Source: Nitrospira sp.
GTDB lineage: Bacteria; Nitrospirota; Nitrospiria; Nitrospirales; Nitrospiraceae
Assembly (NCBI GenBank): GCA_016873435.1
Contig: VGXF01000003.1
Location: forward strand, 62,001-126,000
Reading direction: 5' to 3'
DNA length: 64,000 nucleotides
Of the stretch, positions 17,938 to 26,615 are shown piece by piece (the first letter of the stretch is position 1; each line of letters begins with the position of its first letter). A program made the position numbers and the translations under genes. The notes under the pieces are model-generated. The model did not search any database. It was not told where the DNA came from and worked only from the letters and a program-made list of their open reading frames with translations.

Positions 17938-18254
17938 CCTCTGACAAGCAGCCAGGTGGGAAAGTGGCACACTACAATGCCTATACGCAGGCGATGTAAG
18001 CGCAGCGCGGAGAAGTATCCAGAATTTCTTTATCTTAACGGCGATGTCGTTGAGGCGGTCTGTCAGCTTTCCGGTGCCGACGGGGGCCGGTCGACGAACT
18101 CGGCATCCAAGTTTTTACGAAATGGAGACCTGTGCCATGTGCAAAATCGCCAATACCCCCCACAGTGACCTCTTCCAAGGCGTGGAGCCCGGCTAGGCTT
18201 TTCAAGCCGCTCCTGTTCAGTTACACTACTCGCGTTCCCAAAGAGGTTCTTGCC
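17938..18254. other. Gap of 317 bases between the DUF429 gene and umuD, no convincing gene
   Basis: There is a 70-codon open frame (17956-18168) and a 24-codon one (18122-18196, containing CAMC, two cysteines), but neither has a convincing ribosome-binding site or family resemblance. The end of the gap should carry the umuD promoter; I see no clear LexA-type palindrome. The stretch could be decayed sequence of a mobile islet. Confidence 0.4.
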
Positions 18255-18686
18255 ATGACCACCAAGGTTGACGTCGTCTACAGCCCCGATCTCTCAACAG
18301 TCTGTCAGCTTCCAGTCTTTCTGGAGCGGGTACCTGCTGGTTTTCCCTCGCCGGCTGGTGACTACATGGAGGGCAAGCTCGACCTGAACCAGTACCTTGT
18401 TAAGCATCCCGCCGCCACGTTCTTTGTCCGGGTCACCGGCGATTCCATGATTGAGAAGGGCATTCATTCGGGCGACATTTTGATTGTAGACAGGTCACTG
18501 GACCCCAAGGACGGCAACATCGTGATCGCGGTAGTGGATAGCGAGCCGACCGTCAAACAACTTGAAAAAAGAAATGGGAAGCTCCGGCTGCTTCCGGCCA
18601 ACAAGAACTATGAGCCGGTAGAGGTTTCCGAGCAGCAGTCCTTTGAGATATGGGGGATTGTCACGAACGTCATCCACCCTCTCTGA
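18255..18686 (+). CDS. umuD: UmuD-like SOS mutagenesis protein (S24 peptidase)
   Basis: The product has 143 residues. The S24 fold carries the nucleophile in VTGDSMIEKGIHSGD and the general-base lysine in EPTVKQLEK. An Ala-Gly at residues 28-29 (RVPAGFPSPAGD) fits the self-cleavage site, after which UmuD' joins UmuC to form the error-prone polymerase V. No DNA-binding domain precedes it, which separates it from LexA. The ATG at 18255 gives the usual UmuD length. It is followed by umuC six bases later, as expected for a umuDC operon. Confidence 0.9.
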   Translation: MTTKVDVVYSPDLSTVCQLPVFLERVPAGFPSPAGDYMEGKLDLNQYLVKHPAATFFVRVTGDSMIEKGIHSGDILIVDRSLDPKDGNIVIAVVDSEPTVKQLEKRNGKLRLLPANKNYEPVEVSEQQSFEIWGIVTNVIHPL

Positions 18687-18692
18687 GGCGCT

Positions 18693-19961
18693 ATGCCCGT
18701 CGTTGCCCTGGTCGACTGCAACAACTTCTACGTGTCCTGCGAGCGGGTGTTTAACCTCAAGCTCGCTGGGAAGCCCGTACTCGTGCTCGGGAACAATGAT
18801 GGAATCGTAGTTGCCCGGTCGAACGAGGCCAAGGCCCTAGGCATTCCGATGGGCGCGCCGGTCTTCAAGTACCAGCCGCTTATTCGCCGGCACGACGTCC
18901 AAGTGTTCTCCTCGAACTATGCCCTCTACGGCGACATGTCCCAGCGAGTGATAGAGACCCTGCAACAGTTCAGCCCCGAGGTCGAGGTCTACTCGATCGA
19001 CGAAGCCTTCCTCAATCTCTCAGGATTCACCCGCACCAGCCTCACTGACTACGGGCGCCGGGTCAGTGCGACCGTGAAGCAGTGGACCGGCATTCCCGTC
19101 TCGGTCGGGATCGCTGAGACCAAGACCTTGGCCAAGATCGCCAACCGCCACGCCAAGCAGGCCACGGAATCAGCCGGCGTGTTCGACCTGACAACCTGGC
19201 CCGATCGAGATAGTCTCCTGGCCCGGGTGCCGGTCGAGGACGTGTGGGGTATCGGGGCGGCCCATGCGCGGAGGCTAAAGCGCCAGGGGATCACGACCGC
19301 CCTGGGCCTGCGGGGAGCAGACGATCACTGGATCCGCAAACAAATGGGGGTGGTCGGGCTCAGGACCGTCCAGGAGCTGCGCGGGACTTCCTGCCTCCCC
19401 CTCGAGCAGTGCCCGCCCCCCAAGCAGGGTATTACCTGTTCTCGGTCGTTCGGCCGGCCGGTGACGACGTTGGCTGAGATGCGGGAGGCCGTGGCAGCCT
19501 ATACTGCCCGGGCGGCTGAAAAGCTACGGGGAGAGCACTTGGCGGCTGCCGCCCTGACCGTGTTCTTGACGACCAATCCGTTCACGGATGAGTCGCAGTA
19601 CAGTAACGCCCTGACACTCAGATTGCCGGTGGCCACCGATGTAACCACCGACTTGTTGCATCTGGCCTTGAAGAGCGTGGAATCTATCTACCGTGACGGC
19701 TATCGGTACAAGAAGGCCGGCGTGATGCTGTTGGGACTAGTCCCGGTTGGCCAGGTACAGGCGAACCTGTTTGAGTGTACCGATCGGGAACGATCCACAC
19801 GGCTGATGAGAGCCGTAGACGCAGTGAACACCCGCCAAGGCGCAGACACGGTTCGATTTGCCGCCGCAGGGCTGACCCGACGCTGGCGAACACGATTTGC
19901 GAGGCGCTCCCCGGCATATACCACCAGGTGGCATGAGATTCCGCAGGTGCAGGCCTCATAA
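18693..19961 (+). CDS. umuC: UmuC-like Y-family DNA polymerase
   Basis: A translesion polymerase of 422 residues. It has the first metal motif (ALVDCNNFYVSCERVF), the YSIDEAFL motif around residue 98 with the catalytic Asp-Glu, and helix-hairpin-helix-like text (VWGIGAAHARRLKRQGI). The C-terminal little-finger region (YRYKKAGVMLLGLVP) is shared by UmuC proteins. It copies damaged DNA when activated by UmuD'. It forms an operon with umuD and is the last gene of the probable islet beyond tRNA-His. Confidence 0.94.
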   Translation: MPVVALVDCNNFYVSCERVFNLKLAGKPVLVLGNNDGIVVARSNEAKALGIPMGAPVFKYQPLIRRHDVQVFSSNYALYGDMSQRVIETLQQFSPEVEVYSIDEAFLNLSGFTRTSLTDYGRRVSATVKQWTGIPVSVGIAETKTLAKIANRHAKQATESAGVFDLTTWPDRDSLLARVPVEDVWGIGAAHARRLKRQGITTALGLRGADDHWIRKQMGVVGLRTVQELRGTSCLPLEQCPPPKQGITCSRSFGRPVTTLAEMREAVAAYTARAAEKLRGEHLAAAALTVFLTTNPFTDESQYSNALTLRLPVATDVTTDLLHLALKSVESIYRDGYRYKKAGVMLLGLVPVGQVQANLFECTDRERSTRLMRAVDAVNTRQGADTVRFAAAGLTRRWRTRFARRSPAYTTRWHEIPQVQAS

Positions 19962-19984
19962 CCTGCCCACTACACTGCCGATGG

Positions 19985-20236
19985 ATGTGGCGGCCACAAA
20001 CGGACGCCGCCGGGGCTGGAGACTCCCGTCCACGCACTGACGATTGTGACGTCGGAGGTACCGCTGCTCGCCGCCGCTCGTTTGATCCAGCCGCACGGGA
20101 GTTTTATTCCGTCACGAACGAGGGCCTGCAAGTCTGCGGAATCGCCCGGCGCGCCAACTCATGGCCCCTCTTCTATCAGATGACGATCATCGACAGCCCC
20201 CGCGAGGGCACGCCGCGGATCACGATTTCAAAGTAA
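19985..20236 (+). pseudogene. Possible coding remnant after umuC, unrecognised
   Basis: An open frame of 83 codons ends just before the RlmI gene. The last 50 residues look like ordinary protein sequence (REFYSVTNEGLQVCGIARR, then a stretch with WPLFYQMTIID), whereas the first 30 do not. I cannot name the family. It may be the tail of a truncated gene left at the boundary of the umuDC islet. The 303 bases between umuC and the RlmI gene contain nothing else I can support. Confidence 0.3.
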
Positions 20237-20264
20237 ATTTGCCCATGAGCGAGCGCCAATTCTC

Positions 20265-21461
20265 ATGACCATTCCCACCAAACAAGTGTCCGGCCGCGTA
20301 TGCCTCGTGCGGGGGCGCGAGCGGACGCTCCCTCCCGGCTATCTCTGGCTCTATGCCGGGCTCATCGAGTCGGTGGATGGCGCGCCGGCGGCCGGTGATC
20401 TGGTGGACGTCTGCACCGCGTCGGGCCGGTTCGTCGGGCGGGGCTTCTTCAATCCGCACTCGAAAATACGCGTCCGCCTGCTGACCGGACAAACCGAGCC
20501 GATTGACAAAGCATTCTGGGCCGCACGCATCGCGGAGGCAGCGGCCCTGCGCCGTCGCATCGTGGCCGACACAACGGCCTACCGGCTGATCCACGGAGAG
20601 AGCGATCTGCTGCCGGGGTTGATCGTGGATTGCTACGGGGACGTGCTGGTCATGCAGGCCCTCTCGTTCGGCATGGACCGGCGGCAGGAACTGCTAGCCG
20701 ATCTACTGTTGGCAGAAACCGGCGCCCGCGCGGTCTATCTGCGCAATGACGTTCATGCGCGCTCGCTTGAAGGCCTGCCGGAAGGAACAGGATTTCTGCG
20801 CGGCGGCGGCCTAACGACAATCGACATTCAAGAAGGCCCGGCGTGGTTCACGGTGGACATCGAACGCGGACAGAAGACCGGCTGGTTCTGCGACCAGCGG
20901 GAAAACCGGCTCGCAGTGGCGTCGTTGGCCGAAGGCGCCACGGTACTGGAAGCCTTCTGCCACACCGGCGCTTTCGGCATCCACGCCGCGTTGCGCGGGG
21001 CCGTCTCGGTGCTCGGGCTAGACGTGAGCGGCGAGGTTATTACGAAGGCCCGCGCCCATGCAGAGCGCAACGGCATGGCGGGACGCTGCGACTACCGCCA
21101 AGCGGACGCCTTCGACGAACTGCGCAGGCTTGAACGCAAGGGCGACCGCTTCAATCTGGTCATTCTCGATCCACCGTCCTTCGCGCGGACGAAACAGTCT
21201 GTGCCGCAGGCACTGGCCGGGTATAAGCAGATCAATCTGCGGGCATTGAAATTGGTGAAGCCGCGCGGATTTCTGGCGACCTGCTCCTGCTCGCACCACG
21301 TGAGCGAAGATGCGTTCTGGCAGATGGTGCAGGAGGCGGCGCACGACGCGAAGCGGACGCTGCGTCTCATCGAGCGGCGTTCCCAGGCGCGCGACCATCC
21401 CGTGCTGGCGGCGATGCCGGAAACGCGCTATCTTAAATGTGTCATCGTGCAGGTGTGGTAA
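20265..21461 (+). CDS. rlmI: RlmI-like 23S rRNA cytosine methyltransferase
   Basis: The product has 398 residues. The N-terminal third is a PUA-like domain (PPGYLWLYAGLIESVDG, FVGRGFFNPHSKIRVRLL). The middle carries the RlmI-type ASGYxxR-like region and the catalytic SAM-binding core: VLEAFCHTGAFGIHAAL, then NLVILDPPSFAR and FLATCSCSHHVSEDAF. The Cys in TCSCSHHV corresponds to the nucleophile region of 5-methylcytosine RNA methyltransferases. In E. coli, RlmI modifies C1962 of 23S rRNA; the target here is inferred. It is transcribed after the umuC islet. Confidence 0.88.
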   Translation: MTIPTKQVSGRVCLVRGRERTLPPGYLWLYAGLIESVDGAPAAGDLVDVCTASGRFVGRGFFNPHSKIRVRLLTGQTEPIDKAFWAARIAEAAALRRRIVADTTAYRLIHGESDLLPGLIVDCYGDVLVMQALSFGMDRRQELLADLLLAETGARAVYLRNDVHARSLEGLPEGTGFLRGGGLTTIDIQEGPAWFTVDIERGQKTGWFCDQRENRLAVASLAEGATVLEAFCHTGAFGIHAALRGAVSVLGLDVSGEVITKARAHAERNGMAGRCDYRQADAFDELRRLERKGDRFNLVILDPPSFARTKQSVPQALAGYKQINLRALKLVKPRGFLATCSCSHHVSEDAFWQMVQEAAHDAKRTLRLIERRSQARDHPVLAAMPETRYLKCVIVQVW

Positions 21462-21680
21462 AGGCCGGCAGGCTGGACGGGTATCTTGCTTTCGTTTTGG
21501 CACCGTGCTACCGTTTTGCCGCTTCGCGGTCGGGGCCTGGCGGTGGAGCGAATTAGAGAGAAGGCCCGTTGAGTTGTGTGTCGTTGCGCCCGGGAATGTG
21601 ACGGAAGTCTGACCAGGTCGCCTATTGATGCGCCTTCGGCTGATTCCTCCCTGTGTCGTTCTCGAGCCAAGACATCATGC

Positions 21681-21687
21681 TAAGGAG
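21681..21687 (+). promoter_or_regulatory. Strong Shine-Dalgarno of the RRM protein gene
   Basis: AAGGAGG sits eight bases before the ATG at 21696. It is among the strongest ribosome-binding sites in the window and is preceded by a 234-base gap with no gene, which leaves room for a long leader such as those that regulate RRM or cold-shock type genes. Confidence 0.6.
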
Positions 21688-21695
21688 GACCCCGC

Positions 21696-22010
21696 ATGGG
21701 TTCTAAAATTTACGTGGGTGGGTTGCCCTATTCCACCACCGAGCAGGAACTGAGCGAGCTCTTCTCTGCGCACGGCGCGGTTCAGTCGGCCCGGATCATC
21801 ATGGACAAATTTACGGGGAAGTCGCGCGGCTTCGGCTTCGTCGAAATGACGACGGATGAAGAGGTCAAGGCGGCCATCGCGGCGCTCAACGCCACGCAAC
21901 TGGGCGGGCGGACGCTGACGGTCAACGAAGCGCGTCCCCAGGAGCCTCGGGCTGGTGGCGGCGGCGGTCGAGGTGGATTCGGCGGGGGCGGCGGCCGCGA
22001 CCGCTGGTAG
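21696..22010 (+). CDS. RRM-type RNA-binding protein with glycine-rich tail
   Basis: The product has 104 residues with one RNA-recognition motif: RNP2 as KIYVGGLPY at the start and RNP1 as SRGFGFVEM near residue 48. The tail is glycine-rich (GGGGGRGGFGGGGGRD). Small bacterial RRM proteins of this design are often cold-induced and act as RNA chaperones; that function is inferred from the family. It is expressed as a single gene with a long leader. Confidence 0.92.
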   Translation: MGSKIYVGGLPYSTTEQELSELFSAHGAVQSARIIMDKFTGKSRGFGFVEMTTDEEVKAAIAALNATQLGGRTLTVNEARPQEPRAGGGGGRGGFGGGGGRDRW

Positions 22011-22082
22011 GTTCAGTCGCACGATGACTCGACGGAGCCGCCTCCTGGCGGCCTCGTTCCTATCCTCCGGAGTTGCAGAGGT

Positions 22083-22586
22083 ATGTTCCATCTTCTCCGT
22101 ACAATGTTGCTTGCCGGGCTGCTGCTTGGCCTACACGCGTTGTCCGCCTCCGCGGCCGACGTCGTCGTGGCCGACGGCCTCTCCGTGTCACTGGAGTACA
22201 CAATGTTTCTGGCCGACGGCACGAAAATGGAGTCCAACGTCGGGCAGAAGCCGCTGACCTTCGTGCAGGGCTCGCAGCATCTCGTGCCTGGCCTGGAGAG
22301 GGCTATCGAGGGGATGAAAGCCGGTGAGAAGAAGCACGTCGAGGTGCCGGCGGCGCTGGCCTACGGCGAATATGATGCCTCCAACCAGCTGCGGGTGCCC
22401 AGACAAAAAGTTCCGCCCACGGTGAAGGTTGGCGACGTGCTGGCGCGACCGTCCGGCCGCCAGCCGCTGAAAGTCGTCGAAATCACCAATGACACCGTCG
22501 TCATGGATGCCAACCATCGGCTGGCCGGTAAAAATCTCGTTTTCGACGTCAAGATCCTCAAAATCGAACCTGCATCCAAACCGTGA
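22083..22586 (+). CDS. Periplasmic FKBP-type peptidyl-prolyl isomerase (SlyD-like)
   Basis: The product has 167 residues. A signal peptide (LLRTMLLAGLLLGLHALSA) is followed by a SlyD-like FKBP: GLSVSLEYTMFLADGTKMES, then LVPGLERAIEGMKAGEKK and YGEYDASNQLRVPRQKV. The chaperone-like insert is present, but there is no His-rich tail. It helps protein folding outside the cytoplasm. Its last bases overlap the next methyltransferase gene (GTGA). Confidence 0.87.
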   Translation: MFHLLRTMLLAGLLLGLHALSASAADVVVADGLSVSLEYTMFLADGTKMESNVGQKPLTFVQGSQHLVPGLERAIEGMKAGEKKHVEVPAALAYGEYDASNQLRVPRQKVPPTVKVGDVLARPSGRQPLKVVEITNDTVVMDANHRLAGKNLVFDVKILKIEPASKP

Positions 22587-23218
22587 CTGTCCGCCGTCGT
22601 GCGGATGTGGTGGAACAAACCGCGCGCGCCTATTCGGCACACGCGGAGGACTTTCTCCGTCGCTGGGGCCGGCGAACGTATAAACTGCCTCCGTTATTGC
22701 GCGACTGGCTCAAACAGCTTCCTCAAGGGTCCCTCGTCCTCGATCTGGGGTGCGGCGCCGGCCAAGATGCCCGGTATCTGGCCTCGCGGCGGCACCGTGT
22801 GGTCGGCCTCGACCGCACGAGACCATTGCTGGAGTTCGCGCGCCGGCGGGCCCATCGGCTTCCGCTCGTGCAGGCCGATATGCGCCGCTTGCCGTTTCGG
22901 GTACGATCTTTCGACGCCGTGTGGGCGGCCGCGTCTCTGATCCATCTGCCCAAACCGGCTGCACGCCGGCTTTTTCGCGATCTTGGCGCGCTAGTGCCGC
23001 CGGGTGGCTGGCTGGCTGCGACGGTTGCGCACGGGCGGGCGGCCGGCTGTCTGCGCAGGGGCTGGATTCCGGGACGCTATTTTTCCCGTTGGTCTAAAGA
23101 CGAGTTGGCGCGGGCGTTTCGGCGAGCTGGCTGGGAGATCATTACGCTGAAAACGGTGACGGGCAGGGAGCGGAAGGGGCGCTGGCTGAACCTGCTGGCC
23201 CGGCGGCGATCCGCCTAG
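22583..23218 (+). CDS. Class I SAM-dependent methyltransferase
   Basis: A methyltransferase of 211 residues. The SAM motif is VLDLGCGAGQDARYLA (about residue 52), followed by an acidic VVGLDRTRPLLEFA and ADMRRLPFRVRSFDAVWAA, then LVPPGGWLAATVAHGR. The N-terminus (YSAHAEDFLRRW) is typical of small-molecule methyltransferases of the Methyltransf_25 or _11 type. The GTG start overlaps the FKBP stop, so translation is probably coupled. The substrate is unknown. Confidence 0.82.
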   Translation: MTVRRRADVVEQTARAYSAHAEDFLRRWGRRTYKLPPLLRDWLKQLPQGSLVLDLGCGAGQDARYLASRRHRVVGLDRTRPLLEFARRRAHRLPLVQADMRRLPFRVRSFDAVWAAASLIHLPKPAARRLFRDLGALVPPGGWLAATVAHGRAAGCLRRGWIPGRYFSRWSKDELARAFRRAGWEIITLKTVTGRERKGRWLNLLARRRSA

Positions 23219-23302
23219 ATCGGCTGTCTCCTGGCCTTGACTCCCCACGACGGTTTAAACACAATCATTCTGTCATGGCTCGAGAGAGGGAGGACTAGAC
23301 GC

Positions 23303-23989
23303 ATGAAAAGCGAAATTCTCTATCCGGGCGCCTTTCCCGTCGCGCGCGTGGAGCTGGCGCAGGGGGAAAGCTGCAAGGCCGAGTCGGGCGCGATGGTGGC
23401 CATGTCACCGACGCTTGACGTCGAGAGCAAGGTCGAGGGCGGATTTCTGAGCGCGCTGTCCCGCCGCGTTCTCTCCGGCGAGCATTTTTTCTTCCAGACG
23501 TTAAAGGCGACGCGCGGCCCCGGCGAGGCACTGCTCGCGCCGACCGTACCGGGCGAGCTCGTCATCATCGAACTGGACGGCGTGAACGACTATCTGGTGC
23601 AAAAGGACGGCTTTCTTGGCGGCGCCGCAACCGTGAACATCGAGAGTAAGGTGCAGTCTTTGAGCCGTGGTCTGCTTGGCGGCGAGGGGTTTTTCATCCT
23701 GAAGATCAGCGGGACAGGCGCACTGATCCTGAACAGCTTCGGCGCGATCCATAAGATCGAGCTCAAGCCGGGGCAGGAATACATCGTGGACAATTCGCAC
23801 TTGGTCGCTTGGAGCGGCACGACGTCCTACTCCATCGAAAAAGCGTCCTCCGGATGGATTTCCAGTTTCACGTCCGGCGAGGGCTTCGTCTGTCGGTTTC
23901 GCGGTCCCGGTCTTGTGTATATCCAGACACGCAATCCGCGGGGCTTCGGCGCCTGGCTCCGCCAGTTCATCCCCGCCGCGTCCGAATAG
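23303..23989 (+). CDS. AIM24 / TIGR00266 family protein
   Basis: The product has 228 residues and the beta-rich repetitive structure of the AIM24 family: EILYPGAFPVARVELAQGE, GFLSALSRRVLSGEHFFFQ, and again GLLGGEGFFILKISG, then QEYIVDNSHLVAWS and FVCRFRGPGLVYIQTRNP. The family is widely distributed, with a role in yeast mitochondria, but its bacterial function is not known. I chose the ATG at 23303 because residues upstream are not conserved text, and a GGGAGG lies before it. Confidence 0.85.
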   Translation: MKSEILYPGAFPVARVELAQGESCKAESGAMVAMSPTLDVESKVEGGFLSALSRRVLSGEHFFFQTLKATRGPGEALLAPTVPGELVIIELDGVNDYLVQKDGFLGGAATVNIESKVQSLSRGLLGGEGFFILKISGTGALILNSFGAIHKIELKPGQEYIVDNSHLVAWSGTTSYSIEKASSGWISSFTSGEGFVCRFRGPGLVYIQTRNPRGFGAWLRQFIPAASE

Positions 23990-24000
23990 GAAGATTGCGA

Positions 24001-24073
24001 TTGAGGTTGAGGCTCAGGTCGAGGAAAACTCAAATCCGGCCCGCGGCACGGAGTCTCAGCCTTACCCGCAACT
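24001..24073. repeat. Intergenic hexamer element with inverted arms
   Basis: Left arm: TTGAGG (24001), TTGAGG (24007), CTCAGG (24013), TCGAGG (24019), a period of six. Right arm (24052-24073) carries CTCAG, CCTTAC and CCGCAA, which resemble the reverse complement of the same units. It matches the layout of the element at 16949-17018 and lies between the AIM24-like and M48 genes. Confidence 0.5.
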
Positions 24074-24077
24074 TGCC

Positions 24078-25217
24078 ATGACGACTAGTCCCAACGCCCT
24101 CTGTTTCGGTTCCGATCTCCCCGGTAGCGGAGTGCCGTGTCGTGTCGCCATCTCGCCAGCAGGGCTGACCGTGCGCCTCTCCGACGCTGCTGCCCCGGCG
24201 GCGGTCGCTTTTTCGTCGCTGACCATGGAAGCTGGCGGATTTGACCACGATCAGCTCATCGTGAAATGGAACGACGGGGCCACAGACCGCACGCTCTATA
24301 TCAAGGACATCGCGACCATCACGGCGTTTCGGGAGGCCGCGCCGCCGGAACTCACGGCGCAGCTGAACCAGGCCGCACAGTCTGTCCGCTCCACGCGGAC
24401 GAGCCGTCGTACGGTGCTGCTGGCGTCGGGGGGCGCTGTACTGGCGGTCCTGCTCGGTCTCTGGTTCGGTTCCGATATCCTGGTTGAACAGACCGTCGCG
24501 CGCATTCCCGTCGACTGGGAGCAGCAACTCGGTGAATCGGCGCTGCACGAAGCGCTGGCGGGGCGCACGATCCTGACGGAGGGCCCCGCAGTCGAGGCGG
24601 TGCAGGAAATCACGAAACGGCTGACCGAGCAGATTCCCAGTAGCCCGTACAAATTTCAGGTCTGGATCGTGAAAGAACCGGTCGTCAACGCCTTCGCGCT
24701 GCCCGGCGGGTATGTCGTCGTGTTCACAGGTCTGTTGCAAGATGCCAAGTCACCGGAAGAAGTCGCTGGGGTGCTTGGGCACGAGATCAACCATGTGCTC
24801 CAGCGGCACGGCATGGAGCGGATCGTCAAAACGCTCGGCGTCATGGCGGTAGCCGCCATCGTGATGGGGGATCAACAAGGCCTGATCGGGCTGGTGAAGC
24901 AGTTGGGCGTCGAGATCCTCACGCTCAAATACAATCGGGATCAGGAGACGGAGGCGGACCTCACGGGGGTGCGGCTTGTGCACAAGGCAAAGATTGAGCC
25001 GGAGGGGATGATCACGTTCTTCGAGCGGCTGGCGCACTCGGAGAAGGAAAAGAACCGCGTCGAAATGCTCTCCACGCATCCGATGAGCACGCACCGCGCC
25101 GAACGGCTGCGGGCCGAACTTAAGACGCTGCCGGCAATGGTGTCTGAGCCGTTCACCTTTGACTGGGAGAGGGTGCAGGGGGCGGTGCAGCTCGGGGAGG
25201 GCGTATCTAAGCCGTAA
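24078..25217 (+). CDS. M48 family zinc metalloprotease
   Basis: The product has 379 residues. An N-terminal DUF-like domain (about 90 residues) precedes one transmembrane helix (AVLAVLLGLWFGSDILV), then the M48 catalytic domain with LGHEINHVLQRHG, FALPGGYVVVFTGLL before it and DQETEADLTGVRLVHKA after it supplying the third ligand. It probably acts in membrane protein quality control or envelope stress. I chose the ATG at 24078 because the part further upstream overlaps the hexamer element. Confidence 0.87.
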   Translation: MTTSPNALCFGSDLPGSGVPCRVAISPAGLTVRLSDAAAPAAVAFSSLTMEAGGFDHDQLIVKWNDGATDRTLYIKDIATITAFREAAPPELTAQLNQAAQSVRSTRTSRRTVLLASGGAVLAVLLGLWFGSDILVEQTVARIPVDWEQQLGESALHEALAGRTILTEGPAVEAVQEITKRLTEQIPSSPYKFQVWIVKEPVVNAFALPGGYVVVFTGLLQDAKSPEEVAGVLGHEINHVLQRHGMERIVKTLGVMAVAAIVMGDQQGLIGLVKQLGVEILTLKYNRDQETEADLTGVRLVHKAKIEPEGMITFFERLAHSEKEKNRVEMLSTHPMSTHRAERLRAELKTLPAMVSEPFTFDWERVQGAVQLGEGVSKP

Positions 25218-25314
25218 GCGCGTGAGCCGACGCAGACTCTCCCTTACGGTGCGCGCGTAGGGGCAACGGCCGAGACGGTTGAGAGCGGGGGCGCCCGCTG
25301 AGCCACCCTGACAC

Positions 25315-25344
25315 TTGGTTCCACCGAGTGAATTCTGGTACAGT
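25315..25344 (+). promoter_or_regulatory. Possible promoter for mlaA
   Basis: TTGGTT (25315-25320) and TACAGT (25339-25344) are spaced by 18 bases and lie 32 bases before the ATG at 25376. The match is moderate and rests on spacing and position only. Confidence 0.35.
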
Positions 25345-25375
25345 GCGCGACCATTTATCGCGCGCCCATCACAAT

Positions 25376-26404
25376 ATGAACAGGCCCGACATTCTGCGAG
25401 TAGTCCTGCTGGGGCTCGCTCTAGCGGCGGCCCAGGGCTGCGCCGCGCTCTCAGAGGGTCTTCCCAGCGCCTCGACCGATCTGACCGCGCCGCTGGCCGA
25501 CCCGGCGCCTATCGAGTTGCCGGGTTCGGTGCCTGCGCCAGCGGGGGAACCGGCCGACGCGCCAGCGGGAAATGCCGCGCCGGCTCAGGACGCTCCTCCT
25601 GATGCGATCATCGCGGCGCCCGACCCGGCGCCTTCCGAGCCACCGGCGGTCAATCCGTCCGAGATATCCCAAAAGGACAAGGACACCGACGAATTCTACG
25701 ATCCCTTCGCCAAGAAAGGGGAGGTCACCGACGAGACGGGCGCCGATCCCTGGGAAGGCTTCAACTCGGCCATGTTCGAGTTCAACCGGAAATTCGACAA
25801 GTACGCGCTCAAGCCAGCGGCGAAGGTCTATGACAAGATCATGCCCAACGCACTGCAGAAGGGGATCAGCAACTTCTATTACAACAATATCCACTTCGGG
25901 CCGCGCTTCATTAACAATCTGCTCCAATTCAAAATTAAGGAGGCCGGTATCGAACTCGGCCGGCTTGTGATCAACGACGTCATCGGGTTGGCCGGGTTCT
26001 TCGATCCGGCCCTGCACTGGCTCGAGATCGATAAGCCTCCCCAGGAGGATGCCGGGCAGACCCTCGGCGCCTACGGCGTGCCACCGGGACCCTATCTGGT
26101 GCTGCCGCTACTCCCGCCGTTCACGCTGCGGGACTTCTTCGGCTATCTTCTTGATTTCGGGGCGAACCCCGTGAACTATTTCCTGCTGCCCACGTTCGAG
26201 GTGGACCACTGGCCCTCGGCCATCCCGCACAAGAATCGCGACACGACGACCATCCTCCAGCTCGGCCGCACCTTCGAAGAGCTTGTCAACTACCGGTCGC
26301 TCAATCTCGAGACCTTCGAAAGCATGGAGGAGGCGACCGTGGATTTCTACAGCACCGTCCGCAACGCCTATCTCCAGAAGCGCGCCAGGGCCGTCCGGGA
26401 ATAG
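25376..26404 (+). CDS. mlaA: MlaA/VacJ family outer-membrane lipoprotein
   Basis: The product has 342 residues. The signal ends in a lipobox (LALAAAQGCAALS). A Pro/Ala-rich linker of about 90 residues follows, then the MlaA core: DPWEGFNSAMFEFNRKFDK, ISNFYYNNIHFGPRFINN and GAYGVPPGPYLVLPLLPP. MlaA removes mislocalised phospholipids from the outer leaflet of the outer membrane and passes them to MlaC; no other mla gene lies in the window. Start at 25376 preserves the lipoprotein signal. Confidence 0.9.
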   Translation: MNRPDILRVVLLGLALAAAQGCAALSEGLPSASTDLTAPLADPAPIELPGSVPAPAGEPADAPAGNAAPAQDAPPDAIIAAPDPAPSEPPAVNPSEISQKDKDTDEFYDPFAKKGEVTDETGADPWEGFNSAMFEFNRKFDKYALKPAAKVYDKIMPNALQKGISNFYYNNIHFGPRFINNLLQFKIKEAGIELGRLVINDVIGLAGFFDPALHWLEIDKPPQEDAGQTLGAYGVPPGPYLVLPLLPPFTLRDFFGYLLDFGANPVNYFLLPTFEVDHWPSAIPHKNRDTTTILQLGRTFEELVNYRSLNLETFESMEEATVDFYSTVRNAYLQKRARAVRE

Positions 26405-26615
26405 CCCGGTTCGCAACCGACTTCTTCTTGCCGTTGCAGGGGGTCCAGCTAGACTGATTCGCGAGGGATCAGGAAAGATCGTGCGTCCTTAAAGACACTC
26501 AACCGTCATGCCCACTGGTAATTTACTATGGCACAGCCTCGGGGAGCTTGCTATGCTGCGCACAGTTGCAAGCGCGAAGCGGCACGGGACACGGAAGAAA
26601 CGGAGGGCGGGACAG

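Noticed and set aside
18200-18254. LexA operator before umuD
   Set aside because: CTGTTCAGTTACAC has only a weak resemblance to a CTGT-N8-ACAG box; not enough to call.
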